A stretch of DNA of 44,838 bases, taken from positions 1-44,838 of the forward strand of contig SCTQ01000016.1 in the NCBI GenBank assembly GCA_004322345.1, in the 5' to 3' direction. The stretch is from Aquabacterium sp. GTDB taxonomy: Bacteria > Pseudomonadota > Gammaproteobacteria > Burkholderiales > Burkholderiaceae_C. The position numbers and the translations under genes are program-made. Under the pieces are notes generated by a model. The model was not told where the DNA came from and searched no databases. It saw only the letters and a list, made by a program, of their open reading frames with translations. Shown here piece after piece: positions 34,118 through 42,984 of the stretch (positions are counted from its first letter, which is position 1; each line of letters begins with the position of its first letter).

Positions 34118-34155
34118 GCGGGCGCCGCCACCACCTGCGTGGCGGCCCGCGTTTT
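34118..34155 (+). terminator. Rho-independent terminator after FHA gene
   Basis: GCCGCCA (34124-34130) pairs with TGGCGGC (34140-34146), with outer GCGG/CCGC pairing around a small bulge, followed by GTTTT. It closes the protease-FHA operon. Confidence 0.75.
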
Positions 34156-34252
34156 CCCTAGGTCGCGCGAAATAGGGCGCGGACGGCGGCTCCCCACATC
34201 AAAAAAAAACTTTGGTGGGTCACACCACGGCCTTCCTTTTCTGCAAAATAGC

Positions 34253-34264
34253 ACGACCGTTCGT
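34253..34264. promoter_or_regulatory. Putative TetR operator upstream of the beta-oxidation regulator
   Basis: ACGACCGTTCGT contains inverted ACGA/TCGT arms around CCGT, in the style of TetR-family operators. It lies 17 bp upstream of the tetR GTG start in a locally AT-rich stretch (34197-34280) that includes a nine-A run at 34201-34209 and an AAAATA segment likely to be the -10 region. Autorepression of the regulator and the fatty-acid genes downstream is inferred. Confidence 0.5.
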
Positions 34265-34281
34265 TTTATTGACCACCCTTC

Positions 34282-35067
34282 GTGTCCACATTCCCTCCGG
34301 CCCTCGGCATCCCGGCTTCGGATGAGCATCGCTCAGCCGAGGACGGCGCGCGTCCGCGCAGCCGCCTGAGCCAGCAGAAGGGCCAGCAGACACGTGCCGC
34401 CATCCTGGACGCCGCCCTCGGCCTGGCCAGCCAGATGGGCATCGAGGGACTGTCGATCGGCGCGCTCGCCGAGGTCACCGGCATGAGCAAGTCGGGCGTC
34501 TTCGCCCACTTCGGCTCGCGCGAGGAACTGCAGATCTCGGTCATTCGCGAGTACCACAACCGCTTCGAGGAAGAAGTCTTCCTGCCCGCGATCAAGAAGC
34601 CGCGCGGCATGCCGCGCCTGCGGGCGCTGTTCGAGGGCTGGATCGGCCGCGTCGCCGCCGAGATCGACTCCGGCTGCATCTACATCAGCGGCGCCGTCGA
34701 GTTCGACGACCGTCCCGGCCCGGTGCGTGACGCGCTGGCCGCGATGGTGATGACCTGGCATGGCGCGATGACCCGCGCCATCCAGCTGGCCATCGACACC
34801 GGCGACCTGCTTCCCGATACGGATTCGGCCGCATTGCTGTTCGAGCTGCACGGCCTGATCCTTTCCCTGCACTACGACGCGCGCTTCCTGCGCTCGTCCA
34901 CGGCAATCGTGCGTGCACACGCCTCCTTCGACAGGCTGGTGGCGTACTACGCGTCTTCTGCAGTGCGTCAAGCCACGCAGGAGTATGTTTCCCGTCCGGC
35001 GGCTACTGCGCGTGCGGCTCAGCCCCGTCTTTCCTCCAACTCAACCACACCCACGCCCCAGGAGTAG
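34282..35067 (+). CDS. TetR family regulator of beta-oxidation genes (putative)
   Basis: This 261-residue regulator has a TetR helix-turn-helix (about 34-85: RAAILDAALGLASQMG, then IGALAEVTGMSKSGVFAHFG) and a ligand domain containing several Trp/Phe/Met residues suited to an acyl-CoA-type effector. The start is GTG at 34282. It ends 4 bp before the acyl-CoA dehydrogenase gene and heads the block on the same strand, as with PsrA/FadR-type TetR regulators of fatty-acid degradation. A palindromic candidate operator is directly upstream. The basic, Pro/Ser-rich C-tail (about 232-261) is unusual and may reflect reading into the former intergenic region. Confidence 0.92.
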   Translation: MSTFPPALGIPASDEHRSAEDGARPRSRLSQQKGQQTRAAILDAALGLASQMGIEGLSIGALAEVTGMSKSGVFAHFGSREELQISVIREYHNRFEEEVFLPAIKKPRGMPRLRALFEGWIGRVAAEIDSGCIYISGAVEFDDRPGPVRDALAAMVMTWHGAMTRAIQLAIDTGDLLPDTDSAALLFELHGLILSLHYDARFLRSSTAIVRAHASFDRLVAYYASSAVRQATQEYVSRPAATARAAQPRLSSNSTTPTPQE

Positions 35068-35071
35068 CTCG

Positions 35072-36862
35072 ATGGCCACCTATACCCCGCCGCTGCGCGA
35101 CATGCAGTTCCTGATTCACGAAGTCCTCGGTGCCGTCGATCACCTGAAGGCGATCCCCGGCTACGCGGACATCGACGCCGACACGATCAATGCCGTGCTG
35201 GAAGAAGGCGGCAAGTTCGCCTCCACCGTGCTGACCCCGCTGAACAAGGTGGGCGACCTGGAAGGCTGCAAGCTGAACCGCGACACCCACGAGGTGACCA
35301 CTCCCACCGGCTTCAAGGAAGCCTACAAGCAGTACACCGAGAACGGCTGGTCGGCGCTGTCCGCCGATCCGCAGTGGGGCGGCCAGGGCCTGCCCCTGCT
35401 GGTCAACCAGGCCGTCTATGAAATGCTGAACTCGGCCAACCAGGCCTGGACCATGTACCCGGGCCTCAGCCACGGCGCCCACGCCGCCCTGGAAGCCCAC
35501 GGCACCGACGAGCAGAAGGCCATCTACCTGCCCAAGCTGACCTCCGGCCAGTGGACCGGCACCATGTGCCTGACCGAGCCGCACTGCGGCACCGACCTGG
35601 GCCTGCTGCGCACGAAGGCCGAGCCGCAAGCCGATGGCACCTACAAGATCACCGGCCAGAAGATCTTCATCTCCGCCGGCGAACACGACTTCACCGAGAA
35701 CATCGTCCACCTGGTGCTGGCCCGCCTGCCGGACGCGCCGGCCGGCTCCAAGGGCATCTCGCTGTTCGTGGTGCCCAAGTTCAAGGTCAACAAGGACGGC
35801 TCCATCGGCGAGCGCAATGGCATCTACTGCGGCGGCCTGGAGCACAAGATGGGCATCCACGGCAACGCCACCGCGCAGATGGTGCTGGAAGACGCCGTCG
35901 GCACGCTGGTCGGCCAGCCGCACCGCGGCCTGCCCGCCATGTTCGTGATGATGAACGGCGCCCGCCTGGGCGTGGGCAACCAGTCCCTGGGCCTGACCGA
36001 AGTCGCCTACCAGAACGCCGTGGCCTACGCGAAGGACCGCATCCAGATGCGCGCCCTGTCCGGCCCGAAGGCTCCGGACAAGCCGGCCGACCCCATCATC
36101 GTGCACCCCGACGTGCGCAAGATGCTGCTGACCGCCCGCGCCTACGCCGAAGGCGCCCGCGCCCTGGTGTACTTCACCGCGCTGGAGTTGGACAAGTCGC
36201 ACAACCACCCCGACGAGGCCGTGCGCAAGGAGTCCGACGACACCGTCGCGCTGCTGACCCCCATCGTCAAGGCCTTCATCACCGACAACGCCTGGATCTC
36301 CACCACGCACTGCCAGCAGGTCTTCGGCGGCCACGGCTACATCCACGAGTGGGGCATGGAGCAGTTCGTGCGCGACGCGCGCATCAACATGATCTACGAA
36401 GGCACGAACACCGTGCAGTCGCTGGACCTGCTGGGCCGCAAGGTCCTGGGCGACGGCGGCACCAAGCTGCGCAAGTTCGGTGGCCTGATCCAGGCCTTCG
36501 TCGAGGCCGAGACCGGCAACGCCGACCTGAAGGAATTCGTCGGCCCCCTGGGCGAGCTGGGCATCAAGGTCAGCAAGTTCACGATGGAAATCGGCATGAA
36601 GGGCATGCAGAACCCCGACGAGGTCGGCGCTGCCGCCGTCGACTACCTGCGCGTGGTCGGTCACCTGGTCTACGCCTACTTCTTCGCCCGCATGGCCAAG
36701 GTCGCGCTGGAGAAGCAGAACTCCGGCGACCCGTTCTACAAGGCCAAGCTGACGACCGCCCGCTTCTACTTCGCCAAGCTGCTGCCCGAAGTCGAATCGC
36801 TGTTCGTCACCGCCCGCGCCGGCCTGAAGCCGCTGGCCGAGATGGACGAAGCCCTGTTCTGA
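35072..36862 (+). CDS. Acyl-CoA dehydrogenase (large, FadE/DmdC-like)
   Basis: This 596-residue flavoenzyme does the first, FAD-dependent step of beta-oxidation. It has the short N-terminal extension of this subfamily (MATYTPPLRDMQFLIHEVLG), the acyl-CoA dehydrogenase core with TMCLTEPHCGTDLG and GQKIFISAGEHD, the catalytic Glu443 in MIYEGTNTVQSLDLLGRK, and a C-terminal acyl-CoA dehydrogenase extension (about 470-596). The ATG at 35072 has AGGAG upstream. Substrate length cannot be read from sequence; some relatives act on methylmercaptopropionyl-CoA. Confidence 0.95.
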   Translation: MATYTPPLRDMQFLIHEVLGAVDHLKAIPGYADIDADTINAVLEEGGKFASTVLTPLNKVGDLEGCKLNRDTHEVTTPTGFKEAYKQYTENGWSALSADPQWGGQGLPLLVNQAVYEMLNSANQAWTMYPGLSHGAHAALEAHGTDEQKAIYLPKLTSGQWTGTMCLTEPHCGTDLGLLRTKAEPQADGTYKITGQKIFISAGEHDFTENIVHLVLARLPDAPAGSKGISLFVVPKFKVNKDGSIGERNGIYCGGLEHKMGIHGNATAQMVLEDAVGTLVGQPHRGLPAMFVMMNGARLGVGNQSLGLTEVAYQNAVAYAKDRIQMRALSGPKAPDKPADPIIVHPDVRKMLLTARAYAEGARALVYFTALELDKSHNHPDEAVRKESDDTVALLTPIVKAFITDNAWISTTHCQQVFGGHGYIHEWGMEQFVRDARINMIYEGTNTVQSLDLLGRKVLGDGGTKLRKFGGLIQAFVEAETGNADLKEFVGPLGELGIKVSKFTMEIGMKGMQNPDEVGAAAVDYLRVVGHLVYAYFFARMAKVALEKQNSGDPFYKAKLTTARFYFAKLLPEVESLFVTARAGLKPLAEMDEALF

Positions 36863-36973
36863 ACGGACAGGCAGGATGCGCGGAAGGCGGCGGCTGCAAG
36901 ACCGTCCTGCCCCGCCCCCCCGCATCCGGCACAGGAAGTACGAGCCAGACGACGACGGTCCCGAGGAGTACAC

Positions 36974-37426
36974 ATGCACCGTTCCTTCTGGCCCTCGCTG
37001 GCCGCGGCGGCCTTTCTGGCCGCCGCCGGCTCCAGCTGCGCTCAAACCACGCCCGTGGGCGTGTGGAAGACCATAGACGACAAGTCGAAGAAAGAGAAAT
37101 CGCTGATCCGCATCACCGAAACGGGAGGCGTGCTCAGCGGCAAGGTGGAGAAGATCCTCGATCCGGAAGCCAAGGACGCGAAGTGCGACGCCTGCTCCGA
37201 TGAGCGGAAGAACCTGCCCGTCGTGGGGCTCACCGTCATCCGCAACGTCAGGCACAACGACAAGGACGCCGAACTCTGGGACGGGGGCGACATCCTCGAT
37301 CCGAAGACCGGCAGCGTGTATCGCGTGCGCATGAAGCCCCTGGAAGGCGGCAGCAAGTTGGAAGTGCGCGGCTATTTCGGCGCGCCGATGTTCGGCCGGT
37401 CGCAGACCTGGATCCGAATCGAGTAA
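36974..37426 (+). CDS. DUF2147 exported protein
   Basis: This 150-residue protein has a signal peptide (about 1-23, ending SSCAQ). The rest matches DUF2147 proteins: VGVWKTIDDKSKKEKS near the start, CDACSDERKNLPVVGLTVI in the middle and GYFGAPMFGRSQTWIR at the end. Family members are small beta-rich periplasmic proteins of unknown role, often next to fatty-acid genes. It lies between the acyl-CoA dehydrogenase (111 bp) and the FadB-like gene (76 bp) on the same strand, so it is probably co-expressed with beta-oxidation. Confidence 0.88.
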   Translation: MHRSFWPSLAAAAFLAAAGSSCAQTTPVGVWKTIDDKSKKEKSLIRITETGGVLSGKVEKILDPEAKDAKCDACSDERKNLPVVGLTVIRNVRHNDKDAELWDGGDILDPKTGSVYRVRMKPLEGGSKLEVRGYFGAPMFGRSQTWIRIE

Positions 37427-37502
37427 GCAGTCAGGTTTTCGGACATCTCAGAAATCCCCGCAGTGCGCTGATCGGCGCAAAGCACAAACTGGAGAGCACA
37501 AA

Positions 37503-39902
37503 GTGAGTCGATTCAACGTACGCAAAGTCGCCGTGCTGGGCGCGGGCGTGATGGGCGCGCAGATCGCGGCCCATCTGGTCAACGTGAAGGTGCCGGTCGT
37601 CCTCTTCGACCTGCCCGCCAAGGAAGGCCCGAAGAACGGGATCGTGACCAAGGCCGTCGACGGCCTGAAGAAGCTCAAGCCCTCGCCGCTGGGCACCGTC
37701 GACGACGCCGCGCTGATCCAGCAAGCCAACTACGAAGAGCACCTGGAGCTGCTGCGCGACTGCGACCTCGTGATCGAGGCCATCGCCGAGCGCCTGGACT
37801 GGAAGGAAGATCTGTACAAGAAGATCGCTCCCTTCGTGAACGAGAAGGCCATCCTGGCCACCAACACCTCCGGCCTGTCCATCACCGCGATGGCCGACGT
37901 GCTGCCCGAACAGCTGCGCTCGCGCTTCCTGGGCATCCACTTCTTCAACCCGCCGCGCTACATGTACCTGGTCGAGCTGATCCCGACCAAGTACACCGAC
38001 GGCGTGGTCGTCGACCAGCTCGAAGGCTTCGTCACCACCACGGTGGGCAAGGGCGTCGTGCGCTGCGCCGACAGCCCCAACTTCATCGCCAACCGCGTGG
38101 GCGTGGCCGGCCTGCTGCTGACCATGATCGAGGTCAAGAACCACGGCCTGGGCTACGACGTCGTCGACGACCTGACCGGCAAGAAGATGGGCCGCGCCTC
38201 GTCGGGCACCTACCGCACCTGCGACGTGGTGGGCATCGACACCATGGCCCACGTGATCAAGACCCTGCAGACCGGCTGCGTCGGTGACCCCTTCCATGCC
38301 GCCTTCGCCACGCCGGCCGATGTGACCGCGCTGCTGGAGAAGGGCCATTTCGGCCAGAAGACCAAGGCCGGCTTCTACAAGAAGGACGGCAAGCAGATCC
38401 TGCAGTTCGACCTGAAGTCCGGTGAGTACGTGCCCGCCGGCGGCAAGGCCGACAAGGAAGTCGCCGACATCCTGAAGAAGCCCGCCGCCGAGCGCCTGAA
38501 GGCGCTGCGCGAGTCCGCCAACCCGCAGGCCCAGTTCGTGTGGGCCATGCTGCGCAACGCCTTCCACTACGCCGCCGTGACGGTCGAAGGCATCGCCGAC
38601 ACCTGCCGCGACGTGGACCTGGCCATGCGCTGGGGCTACGGCTCCAAGCAGGGCCCCTTCGAGATCTGGCAACAGGCCGGCTGGAAGCAGGTCGCCGAAT
38701 GGGTGAAGGCCGACATCGACGCCGGCAAGGCCGTCTCCACGGCCCCGTTGCCCGCCTGGGTGTTCGACGGCCGCGATGGCGTGCACACGGCCGAAGGCTC
38801 CTGGAGCCCGTCCAAGAAGACCTACGTGCCGCAGCGCGACCTGCCCGTCTACCAGCGCCAGTACTTCCGCGAGGACGTGGTGGGCTCCGGTGCGCCGGAC
38901 GCCGCCACCGCCGGCAAGACCCTGCACGAGGACGCCGCGATCCGCCTGTGGACGCTGGACGACGAGGTGGTCATCGCCTCCATCAAGTCCAAGATGCACA
39001 CCATCAGCGCCGAAGTCACCGCCGGCCTGACCAAGGGCCTGGAGCTGGCCGAAGCCAGCTACAAGGGCCTGGTGATCTGGTCGCAGGACGGCCCCTTCTC
39101 CGCCGGTGCCGACCTGCAGTCCATGATGCCTGCCTTCATGCAAGGCGGCGGCAAGGCCATCGCCCCGTTCGAGAAGGCCCTGCAGGACTTCATGCTGAGC
39201 CTGCGCTACAGCAACGTGCCTTCGGTGGCTGCGGTCCACGGCCTGGCCCTGGGCGGCGGCTGTGAACTCGCCGTGCACGCCTCGCGCCGCGTGGCCGCGA
39301 TGGAAAGCTACGTCGGCCTGGTGGAAGTGGGCGTGGGCCTGATCCCCGGCGGCGGCGGCCTGGCCTACCTGGCCCGCCGCGCGGCCGAGCAGCTGGAGCC
39401 CTCCAAGGGCGTGTCCGGCCAGCTCGGCGGCGACCTGGTCGGCTTCGTCAAGGAAGGCTTCCAGGCTGCGGCCATGGCCAAGGTGGCGACCTCCGCCATC
39501 GAGGCCCGCCAGTACGGCTACCTGCTCGAAGGCGACGTGATCGTCCCGAACAAGGACGAGCTGCTGTACGTGGCCATCGCCCAGGTCAAGGCCCTGCACG
39601 AGTCGGGCTACCGCGCCCCGGCCAAGCGCCTGTTCCCGGTTGCCGGCCGCAACGTGAAGGCGACCCTGCAGTCGACGCTGATCAACATGCGCGACGGCGG
39701 CTTCATCTCGCAGCACGACTACTACATCAGCTCGTGCATCGCCGACGTGCTGACCGGCGGCGACGTCGACTACGGCACCCTGGTGAGCGAGGAATACCTG
39801 CACGCCCTGGAGCGCAAGCACTTCTGCACGCTGCTGGACAACCCCAAGACGCAAGAACGCATCATGGGCATGCTGTCCACCGGCAAGCCCGTGCGCAACT
39901 GA
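37503..39902 (+). CDS. 3-hydroxyacyl-CoA dehydrogenase / enoyl-CoA hydratase fusion
   Basis: This 799-residue bifunctional enzyme has the dehydrogenase part first (NAD loop AVLGAGVMGAQIAAHL at residue 9 onward; catalytic His in GIHFFNPPRYMYLVE) and a hydratase part near the C-terminus (about 480-700; oxyanion ADLQSMM, GLALGGGCELAVHA and GLVEVGVGLIPGGGG carrying both catalytic Glu). This domain order is that of FadN-type enzymes and opposite to E. coli FadB. It converts enoyl-CoA to 3-ketoacyl-CoA. The start is GTG at 37503. The thiolase gene follows 18 bp downstream, giving a substrate relay. Confidence 0.95.
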   Translation: MSRFNVRKVAVLGAGVMGAQIAAHLVNVKVPVVLFDLPAKEGPKNGIVTKAVDGLKKLKPSPLGTVDDAALIQQANYEEHLELLRDCDLVIEAIAERLDWKEDLYKKIAPFVNEKAILATNTSGLSITAMADVLPEQLRSRFLGIHFFNPPRYMYLVELIPTKYTDGVVVDQLEGFVTTTVGKGVVRCADSPNFIANRVGVAGLLLTMIEVKNHGLGYDVVDDLTGKKMGRASSGTYRTCDVVGIDTMAHVIKTLQTGCVGDPFHAAFATPADVTALLEKGHFGQKTKAGFYKKDGKQILQFDLKSGEYVPAGGKADKEVADILKKPAAERLKALRESANPQAQFVWAMLRNAFHYAAVTVEGIADTCRDVDLAMRWGYGSKQGPFEIWQQAGWKQVAEWVKADIDAGKAVSTAPLPAWVFDGRDGVHTAEGSWSPSKKTYVPQRDLPVYQRQYFREDVVGSGAPDAATAGKTLHEDAAIRLWTLDDEVVIASIKSKMHTISAEVTAGLTKGLELAEASYKGLVIWSQDGPFSAGADLQSMMPAFMQGGGKAIAPFEKALQDFMLSLRYSNVPSVAAVHGLALGGGCELAVHASRRVAAMESYVGLVEVGVGLIPGGGGLAYLARRAAEQLEPSKGVSGQLGGDLVGFVKEGFQAAAMAKVATSAIEARQYGYLLEGDVIVPNKDELLYVAIAQVKALHESGYRAPAKRLFPVAGRNVKATLQSTLINMRDGGFISQHDYYISSCIADVLTGGDVDYGTLVSEEYLHALERKHFCTLLDNPKTQERIMGMLSTGKPVRN

Positions 39903-39920
39903 TCGATCGGAGCACCCAAC

Positions 39921-41132
39921 ATGACGCAACTCAAAGACGCCTACATCGTCGCAGCCACCCGTAGCCCGATCGGCAAGTCCGGCCGTGGCGTGTTCAAGAA
40001 CACGCGCCCCGACGACCTCCTGGTCGCCACCATCAAGAGCGCCCTGGCCCAGGTGCCCAACCTGGACCCGGCCTCGATCGAAGACGCCATCATCGGCTGC
40101 GCGATGCCCGAGGGCGAGCAGGGCATGAACGTGGCGAAGATCGCCGCGCTGCTGGCCGGGCTGCCCAAGACCGTCGCCGGCGTGACGATCAACCGCTTCT
40201 GCGCCTCCGGCATCACCGCCGTCTCCATGGCCGCCGACCGCATCCGCGTCGGCGAGGCCGAGGTGATGATCGCCGGTGGTGTGGAGTCCATGTCCATGGT
40301 CCCCATGGGCGGCAACAAGCCCTCCTTCAACCCCGCCGTGGTCAACGTCGACGAGAACGTCGGCATCGCCTACGGCATGGGCATGACGGCCGAGAAGGTC
40401 GCCGAGAAGTGGGGCATCAGCCGCGAGGAGCAGGACGCCTTCGCCCTGCAATCGCACCAGCGCGCCATCAAGGCCCAGCAGGCCGGCGAGTTCAAGGACG
40501 AGATCACCCCGATCGAAGTCGAGACCCGCGTGCCCAACCTGCTGACCGGCGAAGTCGAGATCAAGAAGAAGGTCATCTCGCTGGACGAGGGCGCCCGCCC
40601 CGACACCAGCCTGGAAGGCCTGGCCAAGCTGCGCGCCGTGTTCGCCGCCAAGGGCAGCGTCACTGCCGGCAACAGCTCGCAGACCTCGGACGGCGCCGGC
40701 GTGCTGATCCTGGCCTCGGAAGCCGCGGTCAAGAAGTACGACCTCAAGCCGCTGGCCCGCTTCGTCAGCTTCGCCGTCAAGGGCGTGCCGCCGGAGATCA
40801 TGGGCATCGGCCCGATCGAGGCCATCCCCCTGGCGCTGAAGTACGCCGGCCTGAAGGCCTCGGACCTGGACTGGATCGAGCTGAACGAAGCCTTCGCCGC
40901 GCAGTCGCTGGCCGTGCTGAAGGACCTGGACGCCAAGGGCCACGTGCTCGACCGCGCCAAGGTCAACCCGATGGGCGGCGCCATCGCCCTGGGCCACCCG
41001 CTGGGCGCCACCGGCGCCATCCGCGCCGCCACGGTCGTGCACGCCCTGCGTCGCCACAACCTGAAGTACGGCATGGTGACGATGTGCATCGGCACCGGCC
41101 AGGGTGCGGCCGGCATCATCGAGCGCGTCTGA
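39921..41132 (+). CDS. Acetyl-CoA C-acyltransferase (thiolase, FadA-like)
   Basis: At 403 residues this is full length. The nucleophile Cys94 is in INRFCASGIT, with NEAFAA, GGAIALGHPLGATGA and the second Cys in MCIGTGQGAAGI. It cleaves 3-ketoacyl-CoA to acetyl-CoA plus a shortened acyl-CoA, the final step of beta-oxidation. GGAG precedes the ATG. It is 18 bp after the FadB-like gene and closed by a strong terminator. Confidence 0.96.
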   Translation: MTQLKDAYIVAATRSPIGKSGRGVFKNTRPDDLLVATIKSALAQVPNLDPASIEDAIIGCAMPEGEQGMNVAKIAALLAGLPKTVAGVTINRFCASGITAVSMAADRIRVGEAEVMIAGGVESMSMVPMGGNKPSFNPAVVNVDENVGIAYGMGMTAEKVAEKWGISREEQDAFALQSHQRAIKAQQAGEFKDEITPIEVETRVPNLLTGEVEIKKKVISLDEGARPDTSLEGLAKLRAVFAAKGSVTAGNSSQTSDGAGVLILASEAAVKKYDLKPLARFVSFAVKGVPPEIMGIGPIEAIPLALKYAGLKASDLDWIELNEAFAAQSLAVLKDLDAKGHVLDRAKVNPMGGAIALGHPLGATGAIRAATVVHALRRHNLKYGMVTMCIGTGQGAAGIIERV

Positions 41133-41163
41133 TCGAGCGTTCGACCTTCCAAGCCCGTTGAAG

Positions 41164-41191
41164 AAGGCCCGCTGCGTGCGGGCCTTTTTTT
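41164..41191 (+). terminator. Rho-independent terminator after thiolase gene
   Basis: AAGGCCCGC-TGCGT-GCGGGCCTT forms a 9-bp stem with a 5-nt loop, followed by a T-run to 41191, ending the main beta-oxidation transcript. Confidence 0.95.
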
Positions 41192-41200
41192 GGAGCTTCC

Positions 41201-42067
41201 ATGGACCAAGCCGCCTCCCCTCGCGTCGAACAGCTGGGCCTGACCGCCTCCGACGGCCAGCGCCTGGCCGCGCGCTGCTACTGGCCCGCAGGCGAGGTGC
41301 GGCGCGCGGTGCTGATCGTGCCGGCGATGGCGGTGCCCCAACGCTTCTACGAGGCCTTCGCCACCTGGCTGGCCGGGCAGGGCGTGGCGGTGTTCACCTT
41401 CGACTTCCGCGGCATGGGCGAGTCGGCCCCCGCCAGCCTGCGCGGCTTCCGGGCCACGATCACCGACTGGGCGACGCTGGACCTGCCCGCGGTGATCGCC
41501 GCGATGCGCGCGCGCTGCGGCGACCTGCCGCTGAGCTGGCTGGGCCACAGCCTGGGCGGCCAGGTCTTCGGCATGGTCCCGGGGCGCGAGCGCTTCGAAC
41601 GCATGCTGACCGTGGCCAGTGGCAGCGGCTGGTGGTTCAACAACAGCGGGGCCGTGCGCTGGATCGTGCACCTGATGTGGCACGTCACCGCGCCGGTGTC
41701 GATCGCCCTGGCCGGCTACTTCCCCGGCGAGCGCCTCAGGCAGGTCGGCAACCTGCCGGCCGGCGTGATGTGGCAGTGGCGCCGCTGGTGCCTGCACCGC
41801 GACTACCTGGGCGCCGAGGGCCCGCAGGTGCGTGCCCTCTACGCTGCGGTCAAGACGCCGATCCGCGCCGTCATCCTGGAGGACGACGAGCTGATTCGCC
41901 CCAGCGGCATCCGCGACCTCTACCGCCTCTACTCCGGCGCGCCGGTGCAGTTCGAGTCCATCCGCCCGCAGGCGGTCGGGCTCAAGCGCATCGGCCACTT
42001 CGGCCTGTTCCAGAAGAAGAGCGCCGACACGCTCTGGCCCAAAGCCCTTTCCTGGTTGGTGGAATGA
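41201..42067 (+). CDS. Alpha/beta hydrolase
   Basis: This 288-residue protein has the nucleophile elbow LGHSLGGQ (Ser), a later acid region ILEDDELI and a terminal His in RIGHFGLF, a complete Ser-Asp-His set. Such proteins are esterases, lipases or thioesterases; a role in releasing or trimming acyl groups fits the location next to beta-oxidation genes, but the substrate is unknown. GGAG precedes the ATG, just 10 bp after the thiolase terminator. A copy of the repeat element starts 30 bp after its stop. Confidence 0.85.
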   Translation: MDQAASPRVEQLGLTASDGQRLAARCYWPAGEVRRAVLIVPAMAVPQRFYEAFATWLAGQGVAVFTFDFRGMGESAPASLRGFRATITDWATLDLPAVIAAMRARCGDLPLSWLGHSLGGQVFGMVPGRERFERMLTVASGSGWWFNNSGAVRWIVHLMWHVTAPVSIALAGYFPGERLRQVGNLPAGVMWQWRRWCLHRDYLGAEGPQVRALYAAVKTPIRAVILEDDELIRPSGIRDLYRLYSGAPVQFESIRPQAVGLKRIGHFGLFQKKSADTLWPKALSWLVE

Positions 42068-42096
42068 CAGCACCCAGCCGGCCGAATACATCCGGC

Positions 42097-42147
42097 GACC
42101 CTCCGCGAGGGTCGGCTCCGGCTTGGGGCGGCCCGGCGCTCGGAGCC
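42097..42147 (+). repeat. Interspersed two-hairpin element, copy 2
   Basis: A hairpin GACCCT-CCGCG-AGGGTC (42097-42113) is followed by a second hairpin at 42114-42147 whose stem is GGCTCCG/CGGAGCC around the same 20-nt loop as at 5632-5651. Two stem positions differ from the other copies and both partner positions change to keep pairing. Like copy 1 it lies just downstream of a plus-strand gene, and the second hairpin starts 47 bp after the stop (49 bp in copy 1). This is the main content of the 138-bp gap 42068-42205. Confidence 0.8.
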
Positions 42148-42205
42148 GCCTTCTTCGATCACCGCATCTAGTCCTTCAACCATTGCCCCCATACAGGAGA
42201 CAGAG

Positions 42206-42979
42206 ATGTCCGACATCCTCGTCCATCGCGAGAACGCGATCCTCACGCTGACCTTCAACCGCCTCGACAAGAAGAACGCGATCACGCAGGCGATGTACGC
42301 CACGCTGGCCGACGAGCTGGAGGCCGCTGCCAAGGACGACGCCGTGCGCGTCGTCGCCATCCAGGGTGCCGCCGAGATCTTCACCGCCGGCAACGACCTG
42401 ATGGACTTCATGATGAACCCGCCGAAGATCGGCGAGGGCGGCGAGCTGCCGTCGGTCTTCCGCTTCCTCAACGCCATCCACCACTTCCCCAAGCCCATCG
42501 TGGCCGGCGTGTGCGGCGCGGCCGTGGGCATCGGCACCACGCTGCTCTTCCACTGCGACCTGGTCTACGTCGGCGACAACGCCGCGCTGAGCCTGCCCTT
42601 CGTCAACCTGGGCCTGTGCCCGGAAGCGGGCTCCAGCTGGCTGCTGCCGGCCCTGGTGGGTCACCACCGCGCGGCCGAGAAGCTGATGCTGGGCGAGCCG
42701 TTCTACGCCGACGAGGCGCTGGAGATGGGCCTGGCCAACCGCGTGCTGCCGCCCAACGAAGTCAACGGACACGTGCAGGCGCAGGCGAAGAAGCTGGCCG
42801 ACAAGCCCAGCGCCTCGCTGGTCGCCACGAAGGCGCTGATGAAGAAGGGCCAGAGCCACATCGCCGAGCTGATCGCGGCGGAAGGGAAGATCTTCGGCGA
42901 GCTGCTGGTGGGGCCGGCGGCGAAGGAGGCGATTTCCGCCTTCATGCAGAAGCGGAAACCGGACTTCTCCAAGTACTGA
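42206..42979 (+). CDS. Enoyl-CoA hydratase/isomerase, ECI2-like
   Basis: This 257-residue crotonase-fold protein has the oxyanion segments FTAGNDLMDF and CGAAVGIGTTLLFHCD. Only one catalytic Glu position is filled, in LGLCPEAGSS; the first Glu of true hydratases is missing (TTLLF in its place). This pattern matches delta3,delta2-enoyl-CoA isomerases of the ECI2 type, which move double bonds during oxidation of unsaturated fatty acids, so isomerase is a better guess than hydratase. AGGAGA precedes the ATG. Confidence 0.9.
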   Translation: MSDILVHRENAILTLTFNRLDKKNAITQAMYATLADELEAAAKDDAVRVVAIQGAAEIFTAGNDLMDFMMNPPKIGEGGELPSVFRFLNAIHHFPKPIVAGVCGAAVGIGTTLLFHCDLVYVGDNAALSLPFVNLGLCPEAGSSWLLPALVGHHRAAEKLMLGEPFYADEALEMGLANRVLPPNEVNGHVQAQAKKLADKPSASLVATKALMKKGQSHIAELIAAEGKIFGELLVGPAAKEAISAFMQKRKPDFSKY

Positions 42980-42984
42980 GCTTC

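Noticed and set aside
34201-34209. Nine-A run as the T-run of a minus-strand terminator
   Set aside because: There is no minus-strand gene to its right that would end here, and no GC-rich stem directly beside it; it is more likely part of the AT-rich promoter region.
37431-41057. A 1208-codon minus-strand open frame opposite the FadB-like and thiolase genes
   Set aside because: It is a shadow of strong plus-strand coding; its translation shows no domain and has the Gly/Val/His/Gln bias of antisense frames.
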